A DNA stretch of 64,000 nucleotides, from the NCBI GenBank assembly GCA_006176705.1, contig QRFJ01000760.1, positions 179,482 to 243,481 on the forward strand, in the 5' to 3' direction. This document shows positions 21,900-34,104 of this stretch, one piece after another. How positions within the stretch are numbered: position 1 is the first letter of the stretch; the number at the start of each line of letters is the position of its first letter. A program made the position numbers and the translations under genes. This DNA comes from Cocos nucifera (lineage: Eukaryota > Streptophyta > Magnoliopsida > Arecales > Arecaceae). A model generated the notes under the pieces. The model was not told the origin of the DNA. It searched no databases and was given only the letters and a program-made list of their open reading frames with translations.

Positions 21900-22994
21900 T
21901 TTTCTATAGAGAGTCAAAATTTCTACTTAGATTTTATAATTAGACTTAATCAATTTATTTAAAAAATTTATTTTTAAATAAATTAGGCTTTCACTATTTT
22001 TTTGGATCCCTACACTTTCTGGACAGAGATGCGAAAATCTTTACGATCAATTGATTTCTAGTGGATGGTGTGGTTCCACCGACTGGCTCATCACCTCACC
22101 TAATAGTTATTAGTGATGGATCAATCGATGAGTGGACAACTCTTATCCAATGATTCTCTAATCATGGTGCACCTAATCCTGATCTCTAATTCATGAATCT
22201 CACCATGTCCAAAATATTGATCCACTTTTTAGTTAAGTCAGACCCACCATTTGCATGAATTAAATTTTTGATTGGGTCCCTCACTGTATCCAAAATATTG
22301 ACCTAAACCCATCCTCCAATCCGTAGCATACAATGTCTAATAGATGTGGTTGCATCTTTTCGGTGCAATTGAGCTATTGTAACTAGTTGAGAACAATCAA
22401 TCTCGGAAAGGGCCCGTATATCTACAATGGTGCAAGATCAATTGACTTAATCTTTTCTTAGAAATATTCAGTTTAGGTCTCTTATACTTGACTTAGTCAT
22501 AATGATTAGACAAGCCTAGTGACATGGGTTAGCTCGAACTGTTAGCCACCTCAAATCAGAACTGGATTGACACAAATGGCCAGATAAGTGAGACCGACGA
22601 AAGAGATATGCCATTAACTTGACAAGAATGCATTCAGATTGAATAACTCCCAATTAAAAAGCAATCGATCATATCTGCCAAACTTATCTTAGACACTAAA
22701 TTATCGAACCAGAATTAATCGGGTTAGCCTGCAATCCAAGCTCCAGCCATGAAGCCAAATTAGGTCTTAATTGGATCGATCACATGTGGCTATGAGTTAA
22801 CCTTGATTGAGACTTATAACTATTGGGTTGGTCAATTCTAAGCACTCTTGATCCTACCTAACCAATTCTTGATTCAGTTTGATTAACTTCAAGACCTAAT
22901 TGAGCTACCCAAGCTTGAACCCAATTTTATGAAAATATCTTAGATCTGAAAATTCTTAATTTTAGATCTAATTAGTTTCAGCATCCTACCAGCT
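21900..22994 (-). other. Leader of copia copy B, inner part
   Basis: Reverse-strand match to the copy A leader from about 13265 to 14335. The paired leader arms are GATAAGT (22583-22589) and ACTTATC (22682-22688) on the plus strand: both differ from copies A and C, but they stay complementary. The leader stops at about 22975-22994, where copy C begins, and resumes at 33417. About 20 bases before copy C cannot be aligned to the leader. Confidence 0.65.
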
Positions 22995-22999
22995 AGTTA

Positions 23000-25275
23000 C
23001 CCTAGAAGCCAGAATTGGCTGACACTTGTAATACACTTCTAGGGGCAAAATTATAATTTTGACTATAAATCAATAAAATGGGTTATTTTCTATCACATAT
23101 GTGTATTTAGTGTCTGTGATACATCCTTTGAGTTAATGGTAATGATAATTCATATTTTCAAGAGTTGAAAATTTAAGACATGAATAATCATTATTAACTC
23201 ATAAAATGCTCCCGACCATAGGATCATCACGAGGATGGTGATTGATCCGGAAGGTTGGTGTACAATCGCTTCTCTTTAGTAGATGAGTCTTGAGTCTACG
23301 GTGTGGAGACACCGGAGCGAGAGTACAGGTACTCGTTAGAGAACGAGGGCACTGAGCGTGACCACCTCGAGTAGTCATTAGGAAGTCTACCTTCTCGTCA
23401 ATGACTGACTCGATGCTGCAGTAGTGTGTGTCTGGTTCTTTGACCTGAGATGCATCGGCAGTTCACCTTGAGGGTGTTATAGTTTGACTACACCATTACT
23501 CGATCTCCTAGCCATATGGAACCCTGAGGTGTATGTTGGCTATAGCATGTTCATTGTAGGAACTGGATTGCATCAAGATGGAATCTATCTACCTCGGTGG
23601 TAGAGGAGCAGCCCTATGATGATCATGAGAATCAAGTCCAGAAGCCCATGGCCATGGCAGAGAGTGAAATAATAGAAAGAGTTTCTATTTAGATTTTCAC
23701 ATTGGACTCGAATCGAATGATTACATCATATGACAGAGACTAGGGTTTGACGAGTTCACCTTAACCCTAATCTGATCGGGGCTCAAGATAGAAGAACTTA
23801 ATCACACAGGTAGCTGCACCAAGAGGTTCGCATTCAGCTCTGATGGGTTGCCACCATATACTGCTAGGTGTCACTGGTGGATTTTGGGAGCAATTAGAAT
23901 GATTTAGATGATCGATCATTCTAGCTGTTCGAATCAGAAGAGTTCTGATCCATCGAAAGGAGTTTCGATGATGTCGATGATAGAGATCATGACATATCCC
24001 ATTACCATACAGAACTGAACCTAACTGGGTCACACAAACAAGGGTTTGAATCTGGTGATCATCAATTGAACTGATCTAGTTCAATTGATCTGAATGAGAT
24101 TCAATTAGGTTCAAGAAAATCGTGCTAGCACTCGATTGAACCTAACGTTCTTCTTTTACTATCATAAATAAGTTGTCCTGACTGAGCCAAAGGAGTTTGT
24201 GCTCAATCAGAGGCCTTCATATGGTCTGACTGGAGGTTGTCCAAGTCAGAAAAGGTTGTCTTATTTTGTAAGACATTACCTGCCATTTTTGGTCACCTGC
24301 CATTTCTTGTTCTTTGACTTTGGTCAAAAGTCTGACCTTTGACTGGTCAAACTTGGACATTTTGACCACATGTCATGCACCTATTGGAGAGCTGGTGGGG
24401 GCTTGTCCCCTTACTGGAACCTGGCAAGGAAAGGGGTGCACGCCAGGATGGCGTGCGCCCAAGGATAGGGTGCCTGGAGTCCCATAGGAGGGACTCCAGG
24501 TCTCCTTTTGGATTCAAATTAGAGTGACTCCTCCCTAAGATTTGACCAATCTTAGGCACCACCTAAGGAAGAATCTTGGTCTCTCATCTAAGGAGGAATC
24601 CAGGGATCTCTATTCCCACCAATCAGATTTAGATCTGATTTCACAAAGGGTTGTGATTGGTTGAGGGAAGAGGAGTTGGATCACAGCAGAGTCTATAAAT
24701 AAGACCCTGCGCCCCAACTTTCAATTAAATTTTCTCCTTGCCATGCCCCAAGGCTGCCTCTCTCCCTCCTCCATGCCACCTTTTTCCTCTTCTCCTCTCT
24801 CCACGTCCAAAAGGATAGTTTGGGACTTCAGTTGGTGCGATTCAGATCAAGAAAAGGCGATCAAAAGCAAGAAGGCTGCGCTGCTGCAAAGGACGACTGC
24901 TGATCTTCAAAAGGAGTTTTGAAGATCCTCCAGATCAGATCCAGATCTAATTTTTGGAGACATGATAGAGAAGAAGAGGATCTCCAGATCCAACCTGAGT
25001 GGATACCGGTAGAGGCCAGGCGCTTGCGTGGCTAGATCCAGAACCTTCCGCTGCTGCAATTAGGATCATCAACGGGTAATAGGATTACCCAAATCAAGGT
25101 AAATTAAATTTGATTTAATTTATCTTTAATTTTATTTATTTATTAAAATAATAAGAATCAGATCTAAAAAATTTCAAGATCTGATTTAGATCAAGAGAAA
25201 AATTTTTGAAATATATCTCTTGATCTAATCAGATCTGAACGAACCTGGATCCGAAAAATCAGGATTTTCCCTTCA
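23000..25275 (+). mobile_element. 5' LTR of family 3 copia, copy C
   Basis: The LTR lacks only its first 15 or so bases (starts at CCCTAGAAGCC) and ends TTTTCCCTTCA. It is nearly identical to copy A over the first 1.1 kb and diverges somewhat in the segment before the TATA box. The loss of the terminus and of any target duplication points to a deletion at this boundary after insertion into copy B. Confidence 0.88.
24694..24700 (+). promoter_or_regulatory. LTR TATA box, copy C
   Basis: TATAAAT followed by AAGACCC, at the same relative position as in copy A. Confidence 0.6.
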
Positions 25276-25277
25276 AC

Positions 25278-25289
25278 TGGTATCAGAGC
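25278..25289 (+). other. Primer binding site, copy C
   Basis: TGGTATCAGAGC, complementary to the 3' end of initiator tRNA-Met, two bases after the LTR. Confidence 0.85.
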
Positions 25290-27153
25290 CATGGTTCTAA
25301 AATTTATTTAGATCTAAATTTTAATTTAATTAAAAATAAAGTGATTTTAGATGTCACATGAGATGTGATCAGATCTAAAATCAGAAAAATTAAAAAATTA
25401 AAATTAATTAATCTAGGATCTAAGATTAGAGATATGCATGACTAGTTCTAGAATAGAATAGTTCTATAGAATAGTCTTGCATGTCATAATTTTTAATTTG
25501 ATTAAATCATATTTTAGATCTATTTATTTACTATTTTTTGATATTATAAGTGTTATAATAACATCTAAAAAATAGCAAATAAAAATTATTTAATTTTAAA
25601 TATCATATGAGATATGATTGATGCATGTCTAGACTAGTTGTAGAATAGTTCTACATAATTTCTAGATTAGAATTTATTTTGATTAGATCAATTTAAATCT
25701 AATTTTTTAGATTATTATGAGATAATTTAGATCTGAAAAATGCATGATTTGATACATGAGATGTATGCAAAATATGCCATGATTAGATCTAATTTTGTAT
25801 ATGAGATATATGATATAGATCTAATAACTGTTTTGTAGATTATTTATGTTCCTGATTAAGGCGTTCCTCTTGGCCGTCCGGTCATAAGAACGAAGAAGGG
25901 TTTAAAGGCCCTCTCTTCCCATTCGATGGGGTGTTCTTATGATGTGTAGGGGTGCTGCGTGTTCGTCCTTAATCAGAAACCCAAAACTTACTTTCTGCAA
26001 AACCCTAGATCCTGAAACCCTAGGATTTATTGTGCATATTTTGTTTATGAACCCTAACTTAATTAAGAATTAAGATTTATGGAATATTAATTAGGTCTAA
26101 AATTGAGAATTTTAGATCTAAGACATATTCATAATACTGGGTTCGGGCTTGGGTAGCTCAATTAGGTCTAAGCGGTTGATCAAACCGAATCAAGAGTTGG
26201 TTAGATGGGATCAACAATGCTTAAATTGACCAGCCTAATAGGATTAAGTCTGGGTCAAGATCGAGTCACGATCAAGCAAGACCTAATTAGGCTCAGAGGT
26301 TAGAGTCTGGATTGTAGGCTAACCCAATTGGTTCTGACTCAACAATTTGGTGTCTAAGGTAAGTTTGGCACATACGACCGACTGGTTTTTAATTGGAAGC
26401 TACTCGACCTGAATGCGTTCTTGTACGAGTTAATGGCATATTCCTTCCACCGGTCTCACTTACCTGGCCATATCTGTTGACACAGTTCTGATCTGAGGTG
26501 GTCAATAATCCGAGCTAACCCATGCCACTAGGTTAGTCATAATTGTTATGACTAAGCCAAGTCTAGTTTAATGAGACCTGAATCAATTCTCCCTAAGAAA
26601 AGATTAAGTCTGAGGTCTTCCACCATTGTAGATGTGCGGGCCCTTCCCGGGGTTGATTGTTCTCGGCTGGATACAGTGGCTCAGTTGCACCGGAAAGATG
26701 CAACCATGTCTATTAGGCATTGGATGCTATGGGCTGGAGGATGAGTTGGGCTCAATATTTTGGATACGGTGAGAGACTCAATTAGGAACCCAGTCTATGC
26801 AAATGGTGGGTCTGACTTAACTAAGGAGTGGATCAATATTCCGGATACGGTGAGATTCATGAATTAGAGACCAAGTTTGGGTGCACCATGATTAGAGAAT
26901 CATTGAACAAGAGTTGTTCACTCATTGGCTAACCCATCACCAATAACTGTTAGGTGAGGTGATGAGTCAGTTGGTGAGACCGCACCACCCACTAGAAATC
27001 ATTAATCATGGAGATTTTCGCATCTCTACAGAGGGAGTGTAGGGATCCGAGAAAATAGTGGGAGCTAATTTGTTTAAAAATAAAATTCCCTAAATAAATT
27101 GGTCAAGTCAAAATTACAGTATCTAACTAGAATCTTTGACTCTCTACAGAAAA
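25290..27153 (+). other. Long non-coding leader, copy C
   Basis: Near-identical to the copy A leader. The hairpin lies at 25883-25941, and the complementary arms GGTAAGT and ACTTACC lie at 26358-26364 and 26458-26464, again exactly 100 bases apart. No open frame worth naming. Confidence 0.65.
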
Positions 27154-27985
27154 ATGTCTGCGTCCAACCCATTGGCACGTATCCTGGACACACATAGACT
27201 GACTGGACCCAATTATAAAGATTGGCTCAGGAACTACAAAATTATTTTGGGTTCTGAGAAGTTAACACATGTATTTGGACCAGGACCCTCCCACCTTACC
27301 AGCCCGTCCATCCACTGAACAGAGAGCGTCTCTGGAAAAATGGATAGACGAAGATAATAAGGCCAGATACTTACATGTTGGGCTCGATGTCTGATGAGCT
27401 CCAGCGCCAACATGAAGATATCGGGACTGCTCGCCAAATGTTGGCTCACCTGCAGGAGATGTTTGGTGAACAGAGTCGCGCAGCCAAATATCAAGTCACG
27501 AAATGACTTTTTAAGGCTAAGATGCGTGATGGGCAGTCAGTCCAAGATCACTGTCTGACAATGATCAAGGACATGGAAGAGCTGAGAAGCTCGGTGTGAA
27601 GTTGGACTTGGATCTGCAGAATGATATTATTCTGCAATCCTTGACTGATGCATATGGGCAATTCATCATGAATTACCACATGCATAAACTTCAAAATTCC
27701 TTGGCCGAATTAATGAATATGCTGGTTACCGCTGAGCTTTCTATGAAAGGTTCTAAAGGCTCAGTTCTTGCTATGGAACGGACTTCTTCCAAAAGAAAGT
27801 CTTATGGAAAGAAAAAGAAGTCTGTGAAAAAGCAAAAGGTGGAAGGAGAAAAGAAGAAAAAGGCAGAAGCCGAAGAAGAAGGCCGATGGCAAAGAAAAGT
27901 GTTTCCATTGCAACAGCGACGGCCATTGGAAGCGGAACTGCCCTACTTACCTGGCCACCCTGAAGAACAAGAAGGAAGGTCCTTC
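27154..27985 (+). pseudogene. gag: gag, copia copy C (frameshifted)
   Basis: ATG at 27154 (MSASNPLAR). Compared with copy A there is an extra A near 27275, an extra T near 27370, a C-to-T stop at about 27505 (ACG AAA TGA) and a missing T near 27583. The 27596-27860 portion is open and carries the MLVTAELSM block and Lys-rich region. The zinc knuckle coding sequence is present at about 27903-27944 but is out of frame in the visible open frame. Comparing A with C shows that the private defects fall at different places, so a working ancestor was recent. Confidence 0.85.
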
Positions 27986-28330
27986 TGGAGGTATGCTCGT
28001 TATTGAGTCTAACCTTACGGTTTCTTCTGCATCCAGTTGGGTGCTTGACTCTGGTTCTAGTGCTCATCTGTGCACTTCTATGCAGGGTCTTGAGGATAGC
28101 AGGAGGCTGAGGGATGGAGACATGATCCTACGCGTCGGTAATGGAGCAAGAGTTGCTGCAGTAGCCGTGGGAACATACCCTCTTCGATTACCATCTGGTT
28201 TAGACTTAGTTTTGAAAGACTGTTATTATGTGCCTGCAGCTAGCAGGAATTTGATTTCTGTTTCATGCTTAGCACAAGAAGGCTTATGTGATCACCTTCT
28301 TTAAGGACCATTGTAACATTCTTTATGAAA
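27986..28330 (+). pseudogene. pr: Aspartic protease, copia copy C
   Basis: Open from 27993 to 28304. The active site WVLDSGSSAH has D-S-G at 28047-28055, followed by ILRVGNGARV and SRNLISVSCL. An extra C near 28283 shifts the frame at the end of the domain; copy A lacks it. Confidence 0.8.
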
Positions 28331-28399
28331 GAAATAAAATTGCAAATGGTTTCCTTATTAATGGTCTTTATCAGCTACATATTGATGTACCTATTTTTA

Positions 28400-29310
28400 A
28401 CTATCGAGCAAAACGTGAATGCCAAACGACCTAGGGATAGTCCAAACGACAGATATCTATGGCACCTGAGATTAGGTCATATAGCAGAAGATAGGATCAA
28501 CAAATTGGAGAAAAATGGGCTATTGAGTCCATTGACTTTCCGAGTCATATCCAACTTGTGAATCTTGTCTTCAAGGCAAAATGACTAAACTCCCTTTTGT
28601 TGGACATGGGGAGAGGGCCACAGATCTCCTTGCCCTAGTACATACTGATGTGTGCGGCCCATTTGATGTGCCGGCTAGAGGCAATTTTGTCTACTTCATT
28701 ACCTTTACCGATGATCTGTCTAGGTATGGGTATGTGTATCTTATGAGACACAAGTCTGAAGCTTTTGAAAAGTTCAAAGAATTCAGACATGAAGTAGAAA
28801 AAACAAACTGAAAAACCCATTAAGGTTCTTCGATCAGATCGAGGAGGTGAATACCTTAGCCGGAAAATTCCTAGACTATCTTAAGGAAAATGGCATAGTC
28901 TCTCAATGGACTCCACCAGGAACACCTCAACTCAACGGGGTTTCAGAATGGAGAAATCGGACTCTATTGGATATGGTTCGATCCATGATGAGCTTCACAG
29001 ACCTCCCTGATTTTCTTTGGGGATACTCATTGTTAACTTCAATCTATCTACTGAATAGGGTTCCCTCTAAAACCGTTCCTACCACACCGTATGAGATATG
29101 GCACGGTAAGAAACCAAGTCTGAGTCATCTCAGAATTTGGGGTTGTCCGGCTCATGTCAAAAGACAACAAGCGGACAAGTTAGAGTTTAGGTCCTTCAGA
29201 GCTCGATTCATAGGATATCCTAAAGAGTCATTAGGATACTATTTCTACATTCCAGAAGACCACAATGTGATTGTGAGTCGACATGCCATCTTTCTTGAAA
29301 AATAGTTTAT
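28400..29310 (+). pseudogene. int: Integrase, copia copy C
   Basis: The zinc-binding region WHLRLGH is followed by an extra T near 28540, which puts CESC out of frame. Catalytic residues: D at 28647-28649 (HTDVCGPF), the second D in the SDRGGEY block near 28835, which is out of frame after an extra A near 28799, and E at 28946-28948 in NGVSEWRNR, where R after E has become W. The C-terminal part runs through FRARFIGYPKES and VIVSRHAIFLEK to 29305. It would insert element DNA into the genome if repaired in nature. Confidence 0.85.
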
Positions 29311-30330
29311 TCAAGATAGCGGCATTGGAAAGCAGATTAAGCTTGATGAGAAAGTCTCACAAGTACAACGAGCTAAGGACCAAGTTGGAACCAAATCAGG
29401 TTGAGCCAATAAGAACACTACCTCCTCCACCTCGTAGATCGGAAAGAGTTTTCCCGTCCCCCTGAAAGATACTTAGGTATTATTTCAGAGGAAGTAGAGA
29501 AAATGTTCCTCATAGGTAATGGTGCTCATGGTGATGATCCCAAAACCTACAACGAGGCGATATCAGATATCGACTCCGAGAAAATGGCTTAGAGGCAATG
29601 AAGTCAGAAATTGACTCGATGCACTCAAACCAAGTCTGGACCTTGGTAGATCCACCAGAAGGTATAGTACCTATTGGGTGTAAATGGATCTTCAAGAGAA
29701 AGATTGGTGCAGATGGGAATGTGGAGACATTCAAGGCTAGACTAGTGGCAAAAGGTTATAGTCAACGTGCGAAGGCATTGACTATCAGGATACCTTTTCC
29801 CAGTAGCTATGCTAAAATCCATCCGCACATTGCTTGCTGTTGCAGCCTATTTCGATTATGAAATATGGCAAATGGACGTGAAAACGGCATTCTTAAATGG
29901 ATATCTTGAGGAAGATATCTATATGGAACAGCCGCTAGGTTTCACATCCAGTGATACTGATCACAAGGTTTGCAAGCTGCAAAGGTCCATATATGGACTT
30001 AAGCAAGCATCTCGGAGCTGGAACACTCATTTCAATGATGTGATCAAAAAGTTTGGTTTCATCAAAAATGAAGAGGAACCATGTGTTTTCAAAAAGGTCA
30101 GTGGGAGCGCTGTTGTCTTCCTCGTATTGTACGTGGATGACATCCTCCTTATTGGGAATGATATTCCCATGTTGACATCAGTCAAAATGTGGTTGTCCAA
30201 GGAATTCTCCATGAAAGACCTAGGTGAAGCATCCTTTATTCTAGGAATTAAGGTCTATAGGGATAGACCGAATAGGATGCTAGGACTTTCACAGAAGATG
30301 TACATAGAGGAAGTACTAAAGAGGTTTAGT
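29311..30330 (+). pseudogene. rt: Reverse transcriptase, copia copy C
   Basis: A variable linker (29311-29590) ends in a TAG near 29590. The domain starts at SNQVWTLVDPPEG and KARLVAKGYSQ (29620-29765), then a frameshift near 29770 leads into the long open stretch from 29809. Catalytic residues are D at 29875-29877 (WQMDVKTAF) and YVDD, with its aspartates at 30136-30141. GLKQASRSWN and the SMKDLGEASFILG block are intact. The second half is the best-preserved reverse transcriptase in the window. Confidence 0.87.
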
Positions 30331-31113
30331 ATGGAAAACTCTAAGAGGGGATTAATACCCTTCAGACATGGTATTCATCTTTCCAAGAAGATGTGCCCCA
30401 GCACACCTGAGGAAATAGAACGCATGAGCAAGATCCCTTATGCTTCTGCAATAGGGAGCCTCATGTATGCCATGCTATGTACACGACCTGATATAGCCCA
30501 TGCTGTGAGTGTCACAAGCAGATATCAGTCAAATCCAGGTGAAGAACACTGGACTTCTGTGAAATGTATCCTTAAGTACTTGAGAAGAACTAAGGATATG
30601 ATGTTGGTCTTTGGTAATGGAGAACTCCAAGTCCAGGGATACACAGACTCGGACTTTCATGTCCGATATAGATGATCGAAAGTCGACATCTGGGAGTCTG
30701 TTTGTGTGCAATGGTGGTGCTGTCAGCTGGAAGAGTTCCAAGCAAACTGTGATAGCAGATTCCACCATGGAAGCAGAATATATCGCTGCATCAGAGGCTG
30801 CAAAGGAAGCATTCTGGTACAAGAAGTTTGCTGCAGAAATTGGAGTAATGCCATCAGATGCCATTCCTCTATACTGCGACAACAATGGCGCCATAGCCCT
30901 TGCTAAGGAGCCGAGGTCTCACCAGAAAATCCAAGCACATTGAGCGGCGATACCATCCTCATCCGCGATTACCTCGAGAAGGGTTACGTCGAGGTCAAGA
31001 GAGTCAACTCCACAGATAATGTGGCAGACCCACTTACAAAGCCGTTGGGCCAGCAGAAGATCGAAGCCCACCTTGAGAAGATGGGACTTAGACTTGTAGC
31101 CAATTGGCTTTAG
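30331..31113 (+). pseudogene. rh: Reverse transcriptase C-terminus and RNase H, copia copy C
   Basis: The connection region (YASAIGSLMYAMLCTRPDIA) is open up to about 30660. RNase H begins at GYTDSDF, where one extra T shifts the frame, then continues with STSGSLFVCNGGA, ADSTMEAEYIAAS and YCDNNGAI, which supply the acidic catalytic residues. Two extra bases near 30935 and 30955 break the last block. The pol reading ends at a TAG at 31111-31113 after LVANWL. Confidence 0.85.
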
Positions 31114-31115
31114 GA

Positions 31116-31127
31116 CAAGTGGGAGAT
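31116..31127 (+). other. Polypurine tract, copy C
   Basis: CAAGTGGGAGAT immediately before TGTTAGATATATG, the classic copia plus-strand primer position. Confidence 0.85.
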
Positions 31128-33416
31128 TGTTAGATATATGTGCCCTAGAAGCCAGAATTGGCTGACACTTGTAATACACTTCTAGGGGCAAAATTATAAT
31201 TTTGACTATAAATCAATAAAATGGGTTATTTTCTATCACATATGTGTATTTAGTGTCTGTGATACATCCTTTGAGTTAATGGTAATGATAATTCATATTT
31301 TCAAGAGTTGAAAATTTAAGACATGAATAATCATTATTAACTCATAAAATGCTCCCGACCATAGGATCATCACGAGGATGGTGATTGATCCGGAAGGTTG
31401 GTGTACAATCGCTTCTCTTTAGTAGATGAGTCTTGAGTCTACGGTGTGGAGACACCGGAGCGAGAGTACAGGTACTCGTTAGAGAACGAGGGCACTGAGC
31501 GTGACCACCTCGAGTAGTCATTAGGAAGTCTACCTTCTCGTCAATGACTGACTCGATGCTGCAGTAGTGTGTCTGGTTCTTTGACCTGAGATGCATCGAC
31601 AGTTCACCTTGAGGGTGTTATAGTTTGACTACACCATTACTCGATCTCCTAGCCATATGGAAATCCTGAGGTGTATGTTGGCTATAGCATGTTCATTGTA
31701 GGAACTGGATTGCATCAAGATGGAATCTATCTACCTCGGTGGTAGAGGAGCAGCCCTATGATGATCATGAGAATCAAGTCCAGAAGCCCATGGCCATGGC
31801 AGAGAGTGAAATAATAGAAAGAGTTTCTATTTAGATTTTCACATTGGACTTGAATCGAATGATTACATCATATGACAGAAACTTAGGGTTTGACGAGTTC
31901 ACCTTAACCCTAATCTGATCGGGGCTCAAGATAGAAGAACTTAATCACACAAGGTAGCTGCACCAAGAGGTTCATTTTTAGCTCTGATGGGTTGCCACCA
32001 TATACTGCTAGGTGTCACTGGTGGATTTTGGGAGCAATTAGAATGATTTAGATGATCGATCATTCCAGTTGTCTAAATCAGAAGAGTTCTGATCCATCGA
32101 AAGAAGCTTCGATGATGTCGATGATAGGGATCACAAAATATTCCATTATCATACAGAACTAAATCTAACTGGGTCATACAAATAAGGGTTTGGATCTAGA
32201 TATCATCAATTGGACTAATCTAGTTTAATTGATTTGAATTAGATTCAATTAGGTTCAAGGAAATCATGCTAGCACACGATTGAGCCTAACATTCTCCTTT
32301 TTTCATCATTAAAAGTTATTTCTACCAAGACAAATGAGTTTATGCTCACTCAGGTACCTTTACCTAGTCAGACTAGAGCTTGTCCAGGTCAGAAAAGGGT
32401 TGTCTTAATTTATGAGTTAAATTTGAGACAACACCTGCCATTTTTCGTCACCTGCTAACTCTTATCCTTTGACTTTGGTCAAACATTGACCTTTAATCCT
32501 TGGACATCTACCTATAAGTCATACACTTATTGGAGAGTGGATAAGGGCTTGTCCCCTTATTGGATTTTGGAAAGGAAGGGGTGCAAACCTAGGATGGCGT
32601 GTGCCCATGGATAGGGATGTCTGGAGTCCCATATAGATGGAACTCTAGGTTGCTTCTTGGATTCAAACTAGGTGACCGTCACCTATAAACTTTGACTAGT
32701 CTTAGGCATCACCTAAGGAAGAATCTGTGGGTCTCTCATCTAATTAGATCAGGTGATGTCATCCCACTAATTAAATTTAGATCTAATTACATGAAGCAAC
32801 GTGATTGACCAGGGTGATGTGGCATTGCGTGGTGCAGTAGAGTCTATATAAAGACCTATTTGTGCCCAACTTTCATAGGACTTTCTCCTTGCCATGCCCC
32901 AAGACTGCCCCTCTCCCTCCTCCATGCCACCTTTCTGATCCTCTCTCTCCTCTCCATGCCCAAGGATAGTTGGGCTTCAGATTAGTGCGATTCAAGCAAG
33001 AAAAGACTGATGAGAAAGGAAGAAGGCAGCACTGCTGCAGAGACGACAGTAGATCTTCGAAAGGAGTTTCGAAGATCCTCCAAATCAGATGCAGATCTAA
33101 TTTTTGAAAATATGATAAAAAAGAAGAAGATCTTTAGATTCAGCCCGAGTGAATATCGGTAGAGGCCAGACGCTTGCATGGCTAGATCCAGAACCTTAAG
33201 CCATCAGTAGATCATCAATGGATAATCGAATTACCCATATCAAGATAAAATTAATTTAGATTTAATTTAATTTAATTTTTTTATTTATCATATCATAAAA
33301 TTAGATCTAAAAAATGTCAGATCTGATTTAGATTTAAGAGAAAATTTTTAAAATATGCCTCTTAATCCAATTAGATTTGAACGAACCTGATCCAGAAAAT
33401 CAAGATTTTCCCTTCA
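31128..33416 (+). mobile_element. 3' LTR of copia copy C, mosaic
   Basis: 2289 bp, TGTTAG...CCTTCA. The first 830 bp or so are nearly identical to the 5' LTR (23000 onward). From about 31965-32060 the sequence drops to a clearly lower identity and is closer to the LTR at 45889-48150 (for example ATCATGCTAGCACACGATTGAG and the TATATAAA box). LTRs of one insertion start identical, so the right part came from a different subfamily or a different insertion. Confidence 0.8.
32845..32852 (+). promoter_or_regulatory. LTR TATA box in the mosaic 3' LTR
   Basis: TATATAAA followed by GACCTAT, matching the box at 47572-47579 rather than the TATAAAT of the 5' LTR of copy C. Confidence 0.55.
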
Positions 33417-34104
33417 TATGCACCATAAGAACATCCTATTGAATGAAAGAAGAGAGCCTCTAAATCCTACTTTATTCCTATGACTGGACAGCAAAGAGAA
33501 ATTCCTTAATTAAAAATATAATTAAAACTATAAAACTAGTTAGATCTAGATCATATATCGCATATATAATTAATGATCTAACTAATACATGCTTTGCATA
33601 CATCTCATGTATCATCATTAAATTAAACATGCATATTTTTAAATCTAAAATATCATATATAATATCTAAAAAAAAGATTTAAATTTGATCATATCAAAAT
33701 AAAACTATTCTAGATAATTTATAGAACTATTCTATAACTAGTCTAAACATGCATCTTTTCATATCACATATGAATAAATCAAAAATTAAAAATTTTATTT
33801 TCTATTTTTTAGATCTAATTATAATAATTATAATATCAAAAAAATAAAAATTAAATAAATTTAAAATTATATTTAATCAAATTAACAACATGATTATACT
33901 AGACTATACATAGAGCTATTCTATTCTCAGTCTAGTCATGCATCACATACATATTAGATCTAAATTATTTAATTTTAATTTTTTAATTTTAGATCTAATC
34001 ACATCTGATGTGACATCTAAAACTTTTTAATATTAAATCAAAAATAAAAATAAAATTAGATCTAAAATAGATATGAGAAACTGCAATCTGGCTTTAATAC
34101 CAAT
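33417..34104 (-). other. Leader of copia copy B, outer part
   Basis: Reverse-strand match to the leader next to the family 3 5' LTR. The hairpin is present at about 33424-33484 with changed bases. The primer site is at 34090-34102 (minus strand TGGTATTAAAGCC, two changes from consensus). Together with 21900-22994 it completes the leader of copy B except for about 130 bp lost at the copy C insertion. Confidence 0.7.
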
